A DNA stretch of 64,000 nt, taken from contig NZ_AYMU01000001.1 of NCBI RefSeq assembly GCF_000633395.1, positions 124,001 through 188,000 of the forward strand, given 5' to 3'. This DNA is from Pseudomonas sp. PH1b (lineage in GTDB: Bacteria; Pseudomonadota; Gammaproteobacteria; Pseudomonadales; Pseudomonadaceae). Positions 24,652 through 33,070 of the stretch are shown here, one piece after another. A program made the position numbers and the translations under genes. The notes beneath the pieces are model-generated. The model saw only the letters and a list, made by a program, of their open reading frames with translations. It ran no database searches and was not told where the DNA came from. The number at the start of each line of letters is the position of its first letter. Position 1 is the first letter of the stretch.

Positions 24652-25227
24652 CTAGTGATGTTCGATGACCAGGATCGCCGTGGTGTCGGCCTCCAGGGCT
24701 TCGAACACGTGGGGCAGGTCGGCGCTGTAGCGGATGTAGTCGCCGGCCTCCAGGCTCACCGGGCTGTCCGCAGGCCCGGCCAGGGCCCGCCCGCTGCAGA
24801 TCACCAGGTGTTCCACGGTGCCCGGCAGGTGGGCCTTGGACTGGCGCGCCTGGCCGGGTTGCGCCTTCAGGCGGTACAGGTCGCGCTGCGCCCCCGGCGG
24901 GCAGTCATCGAGCAGGGTCGCCGCGTAGTGGGCATCCTCGGCATGGGCGGTGGTGCCTTCGTGGGCACGGATGACCTTCAGTTGATGCGCCGGTTGCTGG
25001 AAAAACCGCGTGACCTGCAAGCCCATGGCCTGGGCCAGGGCCCATAAGGTCTCGATGCTCGGGTTGCCCAGCCCGGCTTCCAGCTGGGACAGGGTGGACT
25101 TGGCCACCGCAGCCCGCTTGGCCAGTTCCGAAACGGAGAAACCAGCGTTCAGGCGCTCGCGCTTGATGGCCATGGCCAGCAGGCCGATGGGTGACAGGGA
25201 GGTTGGGTCGTTCGTTTTATCGTTCAT
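24652..25227 (-). CDS. XRE-family regulator with C-terminal cupin domain
   Basis: A 191-aa regulator. HTH at about residues 13-68 (IKRERLNAGFSVSELAKRAA, KSTLSQLEAGLGNPSIETLW). A cupin_2 domain at about 110-188 ends GDYIRYSADLPHVFEALEAD, with the His of the metal or ligand pocket. Such PuuR/SutR-like proteins sense a small metabolite through the cupin and often repress an adjacent exporter or permease. No such gene is divergent here. The upstream 25228-25350 is AT-rich with several TATA-like boxes (TTGACG at 25255, TATAAA at 25302) that probably drive transcription both ways. Confidence 0.85.
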   Translation of the reverse strand: MNDKTNDPTSLSPIGLLAMAIKRERLNAGFSVSELAKRAAVAKSTLSQLEAGLGNPSIETLWALAQAMGLQVTRFFQQPAHQLKVIRAHEGTTAHAEDAHYAATLLDDCPPGAQRDLYRLKAQPGQARQSKAHLPGTVEHLVICSGRALAGPADSPVSLEAGDYIRYSADLPHVFEALEADTTAILVIEHH

Positions 25228-25351
25228 ATATCTATTAAATCATCCTTGATTCTCTTGACGCAGATAAATTTCGACGTTCATTATATCGGTCAATTGTTCG
25301 GTATAAATAAAACAAGGGCGCCGAGATGAACCGATTGTACAAGGCGGACCC

Positions 25352-25504
25352 ATGGGCCTGAGCCTGCGCCTGGTGGTCATTCCGTACCACGAAATCTACC
25401 TGGCCGTGCATTGCCTGGCCCACCTGCAACAGTGCCTGGGGGACTGGTTGGTGGCGGGGCAGACTCACCTGTTTGTCGAGTCGCCCCGCTGGTACAGCCG
25501 CTAG
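25352..25504 (+). CDS. Possible small protein (50 aa) upstream of the fecI-type gene
   Basis: An ATG with AAGGCGG 5-6 nt upstream opens 50 codons beginning MGLSLRLVVIPYHEIYLAVH and ending PRWYSR. Codon usage is GC3-rich like the neighbours. No signal peptide or family is evident. It lies between the XRE regulator and the ECF sigma gene. It overlaps another short frame (ATG at 25326) and may be non-coding. The call rests on the ribosome binding site and codon pattern only. Confidence 0.4.
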   Translation: MGLSLRLVVIPYHEIYLAVHCLAHLQQCLGDWLVAGQTHLFVESPRWYSR

Positions 25505-25550
25505 GGCCGACCGCCGGGCGGGTGGTGAGCGGGGAATCCATTGCCGGCAT

Positions 25551-25571
25551 TAATGCGAAGCATTACTATTC
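25551..25571 (+). promoter_or_regulatory. Candidate Fur box / palindrome before the fecI-type gene
   Basis: TAATGC-GAA-GCATTA (25551-25565) is a perfect 6-3-6 inverted repeat followed by CTATTC. It sits 27 nt before the ATG of the FecI-type sigma gene, where Fur normally represses such genes. The match to the full 19-bp consensus is partial. Confidence 0.4.
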
Positions 25572-25597
25572 ACGCCCCACTTCCCCAGCGCACCGCG

Positions 25598-26098
25598 ATG
25601 ACAGCCAAGCCGCCCCGCAGACCAGGCTTTTTCGAGCACTACGAAGAGTTGATCGGCACCTGGACCCGGCGCCTGCGCAATCGTCAGCAGGCCGAGGACC
25701 TGGCCCACGACACTTTTGTCCGGGTGCTGAAGTCCGATGCCGGCACGGTGCTGCAGCCGCGGGCGTACCTGCATCAGACTGCGCGCAACATTGCCGTGGA
25801 TGCCTTCCGTCGCGAAGATCGGCGCGGGGCCCTGGAAGAGCAAGGGGATCACCTCAGCGTGTCGCCCAGCGGCGACCCGGAGCATGTCATGCACGCGATC
25901 CAGCTGGCCGACTCCATCGAGCGGGCGCTTGGTGAATTGCCGGTGAACTGCCGCAAGGTGTTCGTCTGGCAGAAGATCGAAGGCCTGACCCAGGCCGAGA
26001 TTGCCGAGCGCCTGGGGCTGTCAAAAAACATGGTGGAAAAGTATATGATCCGCACCCTGCGGCATCTGCGCGACCGTCTGGACGGGTCGGCCCCATGA
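25598..26098 (+). CDS. FecI-type ECF sigma factor (iron starvation)
   Basis: A 166-aa sigma factor. Region 2 (about 12-80) includes RQQAEDLAHDTFVRVLKSD and ARNIAVDAFRREDRRGALE. Region 4 (about 110-160) includes LPVNCRKVFVWQKIEGLTQA and IAERLGLSKNMVEKYMIRTL, the FecI hallmark ending. The MTAKPPRR start at 25598 is chosen over upstream codons by homology. It is followed by FecR and a FecA-type receptor, so it should transcribe the receptor gene when the ligand binds. Fur control is likely (see the candidate box). Confidence 0.9.
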   Translation: MTAKPPRRPGFFEHYEELIGTWTRRLRNRQQAEDLAHDTFVRVLKSDAGTVLQPRAYLHQTARNIAVDAFRREDRRGALEEQGDHLSVSPSGDPEHVMHAIQLADSIERALGELPVNCRKVFVWQKIEGLTQAEIAERLGLSKNMVEKYMIRTLRHLRDRLDGSAP

Positions 26099-26141
26099 TC
26101 GGTCGTGGCGATTTCTCACCCTCTGCCAAACAGGAATTTGC

Positions 26142-27122
26142 ATGATGGACAGCCGCGATTGCGCCAGCGCGCAGGCGAGGATTCGCGACGAGGCCGCGGC
26201 CTGGTTCACGCGGTTGCAGGAGCCCGAGCTGAGCTCGGAACAGCAACTGCAGTTCCAGCAGTGGCTGGCCGAGGATCCGCAGCACCGGTATGAATTCCAG
26301 CTGCTCGAAGCCCTGTGGGCGGCCACCGACCTGGTGCCCAGGGCACGCTTGCAAGCCTTGTGTGACGCCCCGGCCAAGGCCCGGCGCCGTCCGCTGCTGC
26401 GTGTGGCCCTGGCCGCCGGGGTCGCGGCGCTGGCGGTGGGATTGGGTCTGTTCAGTGGCCTCAACCAGCCGGTTTCCTACAGCGCAGAGTTCGCCACCGC
26501 CCTGGGTGAGCGCCGCCATGTGGCCTTGCCCGATGGCTCGCAGATCGACCTGAACAGCCGCAGCCACCTGCAGGTGCGTTATGCCAGGAACCAGCGGCTG
26601 ATCGAACTGGTTGAGGGTGAAGCCCTGTTCAGCGTCGAGCACGACACCGATCGGCCCTTCGTGGTGGCGGCGGGCGTGGGCAAGGTCACGGTCACCGGCA
26701 CCCGTTTCGATGTGCGCCGCGATGCCCAGCAGACCCGAGTGGCGGTGGAGCAGGGCCGGGTCAAGGTCCAGGGGCGGGACGCCGCGGCAGATGATTTCAT
26801 CACCCTGACCCCGGGCCAGGGCACCCATGTGGATGAGCACGGCAAGGTGGCTGCGGCCTACGCGGTGGACCCCGAGGCACTCACGGCCTGGCGCAGCGGC
26901 AAGCAGGTGTTCAACGACGCCCGCCTGGCCGACGTGGTGGCTGAAGTCTCACGCTACCGCGAACAGCCCCTGCGGTTGGCCAGCGCTGCAGTGGGTGAAC
27001 TGCGCCTGACCAGCGTGTTCAAGTCCGACGACACCCAGGCCCTGCTCAAGGCCCTGCCGAGCATCTTGCCGGTGGAGGTGCGGACCCATGCCGACGGTAG
27101 CCAGGAAATTTTTTCCCGTTAG
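26142..27122 (+). CDS. FecR-type anti-sigma / signal transducer
   Basis: A 326-aa inner-membrane protein. The N-terminal cytoplasmic FecR_N/DUF4880 domain (about 8-60) has ARIRDEAAAWFTRLQEPELS and QQWLAEDPQHRYEFQLLEAL. One TM helix lies at about residues 86-105 (LRVALAAGVAALAVGLGLFS). The periplasmic FecR domain (about 115-325) contains RHVALPDGSQIDLNSRSHLQ and GTRFDVRRD. It relays the substrate-loaded state of the receptor signalling domain across the membrane to the sigma factor. AGGA lies 6 nt before the start. It lies 43 bp after the sigma gene. Confidence 0.9.
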   Translation: MMDSRDCASAQARIRDEAAAWFTRLQEPELSSEQQLQFQQWLAEDPQHRYEFQLLEALWAATDLVPRARLQALCDAPAKARRRPLLRVALAAGVAALAVGLGLFSGLNQPVSYSAEFATALGERRHVALPDGSQIDLNSRSHLQVRYARNQRLIELVEGEALFSVEHDTDRPFVVAAGVGKVTVTGTRFDVRRDAQQTRVAVEQGRVKVQGRDAAADDFITLTPGQGTHVDEHGKVAAAYAVDPEALTAWRSGKQVFNDARLADVVAEVSRYREQPLRLASAAVGELRLTSVFKSDDTQALLKALPSILPVEVRTHADGSQEIFSR

Positions 27123-27219
27123 ATTCAGGTTTTTTTTCAGTTCATCGTCTTCATGTTCAACTGCAACTGGTTTGCATTAACAGACGCACCTTTGTGTGAT
27201 CGACAGGACTGCCGCCGAC

Positions 27220-29664
27220 GTGAAAAAAATAGCCGTTTCTCCCACCGTATCCCCGTTGCCCGCGCGCCGCTGGCTGCCCCTGGCCCTGGCCCTGGCGGTC
27301 AGTGCGGCCTTGCCCCAGGCCCAGGCCGGGCAAGCCGCCGGCGCCATTCACATCCAGGCCCAGCCGCTGGGCCAGGCCCTGAGCCAGTTGGGCCTGCAGA
27401 CTTCGCTGCAGGTGTTCTTCAGCCCCGAGCTGGTGGCCGGCAAGCAGGCCCCGGCGGTGGACGGCAACCTGTCCCCGGAACAGGCCCTGGGCCAGTTGCT
27501 CCAGGGCAGCGGCCTGCAATACCGGATCGACGGCGGCTCGGTGACCCTGAGCCCGGCCCCGGCGGCCAGCAGCGGCGCCCTGGAACTGGGCACCAGCAGC
27601 ATCAGCGTGGTGGGCGACTGGCTCGGTGACGCCGATGCGCAAAAGGTCCAGAACCACCCCGGGGCGCGCACGGTGATCCGCCGCGAGGCCATGGTGGAGC
27701 AGGGCGCGATGAACGTCGGCGACGTGCTGCGGCGAGTGCCTGGGGTACAGGTCCAGGATGCCAACGGCACCGGTGGCAGCGATATTTCCCTGAACGTCGG
27801 CGTGCGCGGCCTGACCTCGCGCCTGTCGCCGCGCTCCACGGTGCTGATCGACGGCGTGCCGGCGGCGTTCGCCCCCTATGGCCAGCCGCAGCTGTCCATG
27901 GCGCCGATTTCCTCCGGCAACCTGGACAGCATCGACGTGGTGCGCGGTGCCGGTTCCGTGCGCTACGGGCCGCAGAACGTCGGCGGGGTGATCAACTTCG
28001 TGACCCGGGCGATTCCGCAACAGGCCACCGGGGAAATCGGCACCACCCTGGAAACCTCTCAGCGCGGCGGCTGGAAGCATATCGACACGGCGTTTCTCGG
28101 CGGCACCGCAGACAACGGCTTGGGGGTGGCGCTGCTGTATTCCGGGGTCAACGGCAACGGCTACCGCGAGCGCAACAACGGCAACGACATCGACGACGTG
28201 ATCCTCAAGACCCACTGGGCGCCCACCGAGCAGGACGAGTTCTGGTTCAACCTGCATTACTACGACGCCACCGCCGACATGCCCGGCGGCCTGACCCAGA
28301 AGCAGTACGACGCCAAGCCCTACGACTCCGACCGCGACTGGGACAACTTCAGCGGCCGGCGCAAGGATGTGTCCTTCAAGTACCTGCGCCAGGTTGACGA
28401 CCGCACCCAATTCGAAGTCCTGACCTACTACTCCGACAGCTTCCGCGGCAGCAACATCGCCGCCCGCGACCAGAAGACCCTGGTGTCCTACCCGCGTACC
28501 TACTACACCTTCGGCATCGAGCCGCGGGTGTCCCGGGTGTTCGACCTGGGGCCCACCACTCAGGAAGTCAGCGTGGGTTATCGCTACCTCAAGGAAGGCA
28601 TGCATGAACAGGCCAGCCGCGTGGCCCTGGTGAACAACCAGCCCGTGCTGACTGCCGACTCCGACGGCCACGTCTACCAGGACCGTACCGGTGGCACCGA
28701 GGCCAACGCCTATTACATCGATGACAAGATCGATGTCGGCAACTGGACCATCACCCCGGGCATCCGCTTCGAGGACATCAGCACCAACTGGCACGACCGG
28801 CCGGTGGCGGGCACCAATGGTGTGCGAGTCCAGGAGAAGCGCCGCAGCATCGACAGCAACGAAGCGCTGCCGGCCCTGAGCGTGATGTACCACCTGTCCG
28901 ACGCCTGGAAGCTGTTCGCCAACTACGAGACCTCCTTTGGCAGCCTGCAGTACTTCCAGCTGGGCCAGGGCGGCAAGGGCGACCAGACGGCCAACGGCCT
29001 GAGCCCGGAAAAGGCCAAGACCTACGAGCTCGGCACCCGCTACAACGACGATGTGTGGGGCGGTGAAGTGACGCTGTTCTACATCGACTTCGACGACGAG
29101 CTGCAATACATCAGCAACGACGTGGGCTGGACCAACCTCGGGGCCACCAAGCACCAGGGCCTGGAGGCCTCGGTGCACTATGACCTGGCGGCCCTGGACC
29201 CACGCCTCGACGGCCTGACCGCCAACGCCGGCTTCACCTACACCCGGGCCAGCTACGAAGGCGAGATCCCCGGCTTCAAGGGCCGCGACCTGCCGTTCTA
29301 CTCGCGCCAGGTGGCTACGGTCGGCTTGCGTTACGACATCGACCGCTGGACCTACAACCTCGACGCCTTCGCCCAGTCCAGGCAGCACTCGCCGGGCACC
29401 GGGGTGAACAGCAACGGCAGCTTCAACGGCAACTACATCACTGAGGGCAGCGCCGACGGCCAGTACGGCGACATGCCGGGCTATGTGCTGTGGAACATCC
29501 GTGGTGGTTATGACTTCGGGCCGCAGCTGTCGAACCTGAAGCTGGGTGCCGGGGTGAAGAACGTCTTCGACCGCCCGTACTTCACCCGCTCCAGCGACAA
29601 CAACTCGGGGATCTACGTCGGCGCACCCCGGACCTTCTTCGTCCAGGCCAGCGTCGGCTTCTGA
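27220..29664 (+). CDS. fecA: FecA-type TonB-dependent transducer receptor (ferric citrate-like)
   Basis: An 814-aa outer-membrane receptor. Signal peptide (WLPLALALAVSAALPQAQA|GQ). STN signalling domain at about residues 42-115 (IHIQAQPLGQALSQLGLQTS). Plug with VRGLTSRLSPRSTVLIDGVP and APYGQPQLSMAP and DVVRGAGSVRYGPQNVGGV, which closely follow E. coli FecA. Barrel ending in QASVGF. It imports a ferric chelate, probably dicitrate-like, and signals through FecR to the ECF sigma factor. The GTG at 27220 gives a normal signal peptide (VKKIAVS); a GTG at 27196 in the same frame is less likely. Five REP doublets start 5 bp after its stop codon. Confidence 0.88.
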   Translation: MKKIAVSPTVSPLPARRWLPLALALAVSAALPQAQAGQAAGAIHIQAQPLGQALSQLGLQTSLQVFFSPELVAGKQAPAVDGNLSPEQALGQLLQGSGLQYRIDGGSVTLSPAPAASSGALELGTSSISVVGDWLGDADAQKVQNHPGARTVIRREAMVEQGAMNVGDVLRRVPGVQVQDANGTGGSDISLNVGVRGLTSRLSPRSTVLIDGVPAAFAPYGQPQLSMAPISSGNLDSIDVVRGAGSVRYGPQNVGGVINFVTRAIPQQATGEIGTTLETSQRGGWKHIDTAFLGGTADNGLGVALLYSGVNGNGYRERNNGNDIDDVILKTHWAPTEQDEFWFNLHYYDATADMPGGLTQKQYDAKPYDSDRDWDNFSGRRKDVSFKYLRQVDDRTQFEVLTYYSDSFRGSNIAARDQKTLVSYPRTYYTFGIEPRVSRVFDLGPTTQEVSVGYRYLKEGMHEQASRVALVNNQPVLTADSDGHVYQDRTGGTEANAYYIDDKIDVGNWTITPGIRFEDISTNWHDRPVAGTNGVRVQEKRRSIDSNEALPALSVMYHLSDAWKLFANYETSFGSLQYFQLGQGGKGDQTANGLSPEKAKTYELGTRYNDDVWGGEVTLFYIDFDDELQYISNDVGWTNLGATKHQGLEASVHYDLAALDPRLDGLTANAGFTYTRASYEGEIPGFKGRDLPFYSRQVATVGLRYDIDRWTYNLDAFAQSRQHSPGTGVNSNGSFNGNYITEGSADGQYGDMPGYVLWNIRGGYDFGPQLSNLKLGAGVKNVFDRPYFTRSSDNNSGIYVGAPRTFFVQASVGF

Positions 29665-29669
29665 GCCCC

Positions 29670-30170
29670 TTCGCTGGCAAGCCAGCTCCTACATGACAGT
29701 GGCGCCTGTAGGAGCCGGCTTGCCGGCGAATCCCGAGAGCGGCGCGGGTTCGGGATGATGGTCCACAGCGGCTGGCCCCTGCGCTGGCAAGCCAGCTCCT
29801 ACGTGACAGTGGCGCCTGTAGGAGCCGGCTTGCCGGCGAATCCCGAGAGCAACGCGGGTTCGGGATGATGGTCCACCGCGGCCGGCCCCTTCGCTGGCAA
29901 GCCAGCTCCTACATGACAGTGGCGCCTGTAGGAGCCGGCTTGCCGGCGAATCTCGGGAGCGGCGCCGGTTCGGGATGAAGGGCCACAGCGGCCGGCCCCT
30001 TCGCTGGCAAGCCAGCTCCTACATGACGATGGCGCCTGTAGGAGCCGGCTTGCCGGCGAATCCCGAGAGCGGCGCCGGTTTGGGATGATGGTCCACAGCG
30101 GCTGGCCCCTTCGCTGGCAAGCCAGCTCCTACATGACGATGGCGCCTGTAGGAGCCGGCTTGCCGGCGAA
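29670..30170. repeat. Five tandem 110-bp REP doublets
   Basis: TTCGCTGGCAAGCCAGCTCC starts at 29670, 29780 (as TGCGCTGG), 29890, 30000 and 30110, a strict 110-bp period. Each is followed about 15 nt later by the inverted arm GTAGGAGCCGGCTTGCCGG, then a spacer with GGGTTCGGGATGATGG-like sequence. Copies differ at a few positions only (for example GACAGT in copies 1-3 and GACGAT in 4-5), so amplification was recent. The array fills the space between the convergent fecA-type and MFS genes. Apart from it, the stretch 29665-30214 holds nothing else. Confidence 0.95.
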
Positions 30171-30214
30171 TCTCTGAAGCAACGCAGAGTTCGGCCCATG
30201 GCTGCTTCAGTGGC

Positions 30215-31366
30215 TCAGACCTTGAGCACCTTGCCACTGGCGGCCACCGCCAGCAGCAGGACGGCAATCAGGCCGAAGGCCGCGCTCAGGCTGCTGCCAT
30301 GGGCAATGAAGCCGATCACCGCCGGCCCGGCCAGGATGCCGGCATAACCCAGGGTGGTGATGGCCGGCACGGCGATGCTTTCCGGCATGACCTTCTGTTT
30401 GCCCACGGCGGTGTAGAGCACCGGCACGATGTTCGAGCAACCCGCGCCCACCAGGGCATAGCCCACCAGCGCTGCTTCCCAGGCCGGGGCCAAAGTCGCC
30501 AGCAACAGGCCGGTGGCGGCCGTGGCGCCGCCGATGATGATCACCCGGCGCGCGCCCAGGCGATGGACGATGGCGTCGCCGGTCAGGCGGCCCAGGGTCA
30601 TGGTCAGGGCGAAGGCGGCGTAACCCAGGCCGGCGTAGGCCGCATCCAGGCTGCGCTCGTCGGTGAGAAATACCGCGCTCCAGTCCAGCACCGCGCCTTC
30701 GGCGAGGAACACCACGAAACACAGGCAGCCGATGAACAGCACCACGCCATGGGGCACAGCAAAGGCCGGGCCCGAGCTCTGGCTGCCGTAGGGCAGCATG
30801 TGCGGCGCGGCTTTGAGCAGTGCCAGCAGCATCAGCACGATCACCACCAGGGTCGCGCCCAGGGGCGACAGGCCCAGGCCGAGCAAGGCGCTGACCCCCG
30901 CGGCACCGACGATCCCGCCCAGGCTGAACAGCCCGTGAAAGCCCGACATCATGGTCTTGCCGCTGGCCCGCTCGACGATCACCGCCTGTAGGTTGACCGT
31001 GGAATCCACGCCGCCCAGGCCGGCGCCGAACATGAACAGCGCCACCATCAGCAGCGGAATCGAGGTCAGGGTGGCCAGCAAGGGCAGGGCCAGGCAGATC
31101 AGCAGAGTGCCGCCGGCCATCACCCGACGGCAGCCGAAGCGCCCGGCCAGGGCCCCGGCAATCGGCATCGCGAGGATCGAGCCCACCCCCAGGCACAGCA
31201 GCAACAGGCCCAGGGTGCCCTCGTCGAGCCCGGCCCGGGCCTTGGCGTAGGGCACCAGCGGGGCCCAGGCGGCGATGCCGAAACCGGCGATGAAAAAGGC
31301 GATGCGCGTGGACATCTGTTCGAGGCGGCCGGGGGCGGCCTGGAAGTGGGTATTGCTGGCAGTCAT
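30215..31366 (-). CDS. MFS transporter (YbjJ-like)
   Basis: A 383-aa inner-membrane carrier with about 12 helices. Start MTASNTHFQ at 31366 is chosen for AAGGA 6 nt upstream; the frame is open much further. First helix RIAFFIAGFGIAAWAPLVPY, then the loop-2 motif GRFGCRRVMAGGTLL (G-R-x-G-x-R-R variant of MFS motif A) and the second-half motif LTGDAIVHRLGARRV. The sequence type matches the YbjJ/fucose-permease-like branch. The substrate is unknown. It converges with the fecA-type gene across the REP array and is divergent from an Lrp-type regulator that may control it. Confidence 0.85.
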   Translation of the reverse strand: MTASNTHFQAAPGRLEQMSTRIAFFIAGFGIAAWAPLVPYAKARAGLDEGTLGLLLLCLGVGSILAMPIAGALAGRFGCRRVMAGGTLLICLALPLLATLTSIPLLMVALFMFGAGLGGVDSTVNLQAVIVERASGKTMMSGFHGLFSLGGIVGAAGVSALLGLGLSPLGATLVVIVLMLLALLKAAPHMLPYGSQSSGPAFAVPHGVVLFIGCLCFVVFLAEGAVLDWSAVFLTDERSLDAAYAGLGYAAFALTMTLGRLTGDAIVHRLGARRVIIIGGATAATGLLLATLAPAWEAALVGYALVGAGCSNIVPVLYTAVGKQKVMPESIAVPAITTLGYAGILAGPAVIGFIAHGSSLSAAFGLIAVLLLAVAASGKVLKV

Positions 31367-31607
31367 AAAAATCCTTGGCGATCGAACTCGCTGCCGGCCA
31401 CCTGATGCCCCCATGGCGTAATGGCGGCCGGGTCGCGATTGTGACAAATCTAGCCATGGAAGGTTGCAGTAATCAGCAGCGCGGCGTTTGCACAGTGGGT
31501 CATGGCTGAAATAAATTTGCGCAGGCCAGCGGTTTGTTTCGCATACTCGCCGGCTTTGCGCAAAAACGTTGCAGCGCGTGCCGCCCCTCCCCGGAGTTTT
31601 CCTGCCC

Positions 31608-32078
31608 ATGAACGCCAGTCTCGACGCCTATGACCTGAAGTTGCTCGCCGAGCTGCAACGTGACGCCAGCACCGCGCAAAGCGAGCTGGGGTTGCGGGTC
31701 AACCTGTCTACCGCGGCGGTCAACCGGCGGCTCAAGCGCCTCTGCGACGAGGGGGTGATCGAGCGCTACAGCGCCATCGTCGCGCCGGATGCCCTGGGCC
31801 ACGAGCTGAGCATCATCGTCGAGGTGGAAGTGGAGAGTGAGCGCATCGACCAGATCGATGCCCTCAAGCGCTGTTTCCAGGCCTGCCCCCAGGTCCAGCA
31901 GTGCTACTACGTGGCCGGCGAGTGCGATTTCGTGCTGATCTTCTGCGTGCGCAGCATGGCCCAGTACACCCAGCTGACCCGCGAGCTGTTCTTCGACAAC
32001 CCCAACGTCAAGCGCTTCAAGACCCTGGTGGCGATGAACCGGGTCAAGGTCGGCCTGGAAGTGCCCACGACCGGCTGA
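31608..32078 (+). CDS. Lrp/AsnC family transcriptional regulator
   Basis: A 156-aa regulator with an N-terminal winged HTH (about 6-60, DLKLLAELQRDASTAQSELG, STAAVNRRLKRLCDEGVIER) and a C-terminal RAM/AsnC ligand-binding domain (about 70-150, VEVEVESERIDQIDALKRCF, YYVAGECDFVLIF). It probably binds an amino acid or related ligand as an octamer. The start at 31608 (MNASLDAYDL) is set by homology. It is divergent from the MFS gene with 241 bp between, a common arrangement for local control. It ends 3 bp before the stop of the convergent LysR gene. Confidence 0.9.
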   Translation: MNASLDAYDLKLLAELQRDASTAQSELGLRVNLSTAAVNRRLKRLCDEGVIERYSAIVAPDALGHELSIIVEVEVESERIDQIDALKRCFQACPQVQQCYYVAGECDFVLIFCVRSMAQYTQLTRELFFDNPNVKRFKTLVAMNRVKVGLEVPTTG

Positions 32079-32081
32079 GGC

Positions 32082-32972
32082 TCAGGGCGCCTGCAGCGCC
32101 TCCACCAGGAAGTCCACGAACACTCGGACCTTCTGTGACAGGTGGCGCTGGCTGGGGTACAGCGCATAGATCTGGCGCCCGGGCAGGTGCTGGTCCGGCA
32201 GCACCCGCAGCAGTTGGCCGCTGTCCAGCAACGGCTGGGCGAGGAAGCCGGGCAGGGCGCCGATGCCCAGGCCGGCCACCAGCATGTCGGCCAGCAGCAG
32301 GCTGTTGTCCGCGGAGAAATGCACCGGCAACTCCAGCCGGGTCTGGCCTTCCGGGCCTTGCAACTGCCAGCGCCCCGGGTGTTCCGCCAGCCGGTAGGCC
32401 AGGCAGCGATGCTGATGCAGGTCGGCGATGCTGGTCGGCGTGCCCGCGGCCTGCAGGTAGGCCGGCGCGGCGCAGATGACCTGTTCCACCTGGCCCAGCT
32501 GGCGGGCGATCAGCGACGAATCCTGCAGTTGCCGGCGAATCCGCAGTGACACGTCGAAGCCTTCGCCCACCACGTCCAGCACCTGGTCGTTGAGGGTCAG
32601 GTCCACCTGCAACTGCGGGTAGCGCTGCATGAAGGCCACCAGGATCGGCGACAGCACTTTGAGCCCGAAAGACAGCGGCGCATTCACCCGCAGGCGCCCG
32701 CCGGGTTCGTGCAGGCCGGCCTGGGTGGCACGCTCCAGGGCGTCCAGTTCGTCCAGCAGGTGGCAGCATTCGCTGAAGTAGCGCTGCCCGGCTTCCGACA
32801 GGCTCATGCGCCGGGTGGTACGCAGGATCAACAGGCTGCCCAGGCGTTCTTCCAGCTGGCGTACCTGTTTGCTCACCGCCGCCGTGGATTGCCCGAGGTC
32901 GGCGGCGGCCTGACTGAAGCTGGCGCGTTCCGCTACCCGGCGAAAGGTGCGCATGGCCATCAGCACGTCCAT
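32082..32972 (-). CDS. LysR-type transcriptional regulator
   Basis: A 296-aa regulator. HTH at about residues 1-60 (MDVLMAMRTFRRVAERASFS, DLGQSTAAVSKQVRQLEERL) and a substrate-binding-like effector domain (about 90-290) of the CrgA type (GEGFDVSLRIRRQLQDSSLI, VHFSADNSLLLADMLVAGLG). AGGAG precedes the ATG. It is divergent from an exported cyclase gene with 98 bp between, so it probably regulates the cyclase-RidA pair. The inducer is unknown. Confidence 0.9.
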   Translation of the reverse strand: MDVLMAMRTFRRVAERASFSQAAADLGQSTAAVSKQVRQLEERLGSLLILRTTRRMSLSEAGQRYFSECCHLLDELDALERATQAGLHEPGGRLRVNAPLSFGLKVLSPILVAFMQRYPQLQVDLTLNDQVLDVVGEGFDVSLRIRRQLQDSSLIARQLGQVEQVICAAPAYLQAAGTPTSIADLHQHRCLAYRLAEHPGRWQLQGPEGQTRLELPVHFSADNSLLLADMLVAGLGIGALPGFLAQPLLDSGQLLRVLPDQHLPGRQIYALYPSQRHLSQKVRVFVDFLVEALQAP

Positions 32973-33070
32973 ATTGTTTCTCCTGGGTTGAATATGTGTC
33001 CACGAAATCGCTGATTATCTCTGATCTGCCACTCAATACCATGGCCACTTCATTTCACAGGAGTGTTGTC

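Noticed and set aside
27157..29388. 743-codon open frame on the minus strand
   Set aside because: Antisense to the FecA-type receptor, with Val/His/Gly-biased composition; the plus-strand frame has a full set of receptor motifs.
29670..30170. CRISPR-like spaced repeats
   Set aside because: The repeat is continuous at 110 bp with nearly identical spacers and inverted REP arms, so it is a REP tandem array and not a CRISPR.
29909..30267. Short minus-strand ORFs within the REP array
   Set aside because: They are translations of the 110-bp repeat (recurrent AGLPAK and GFAGKPAP peptides), not genes.
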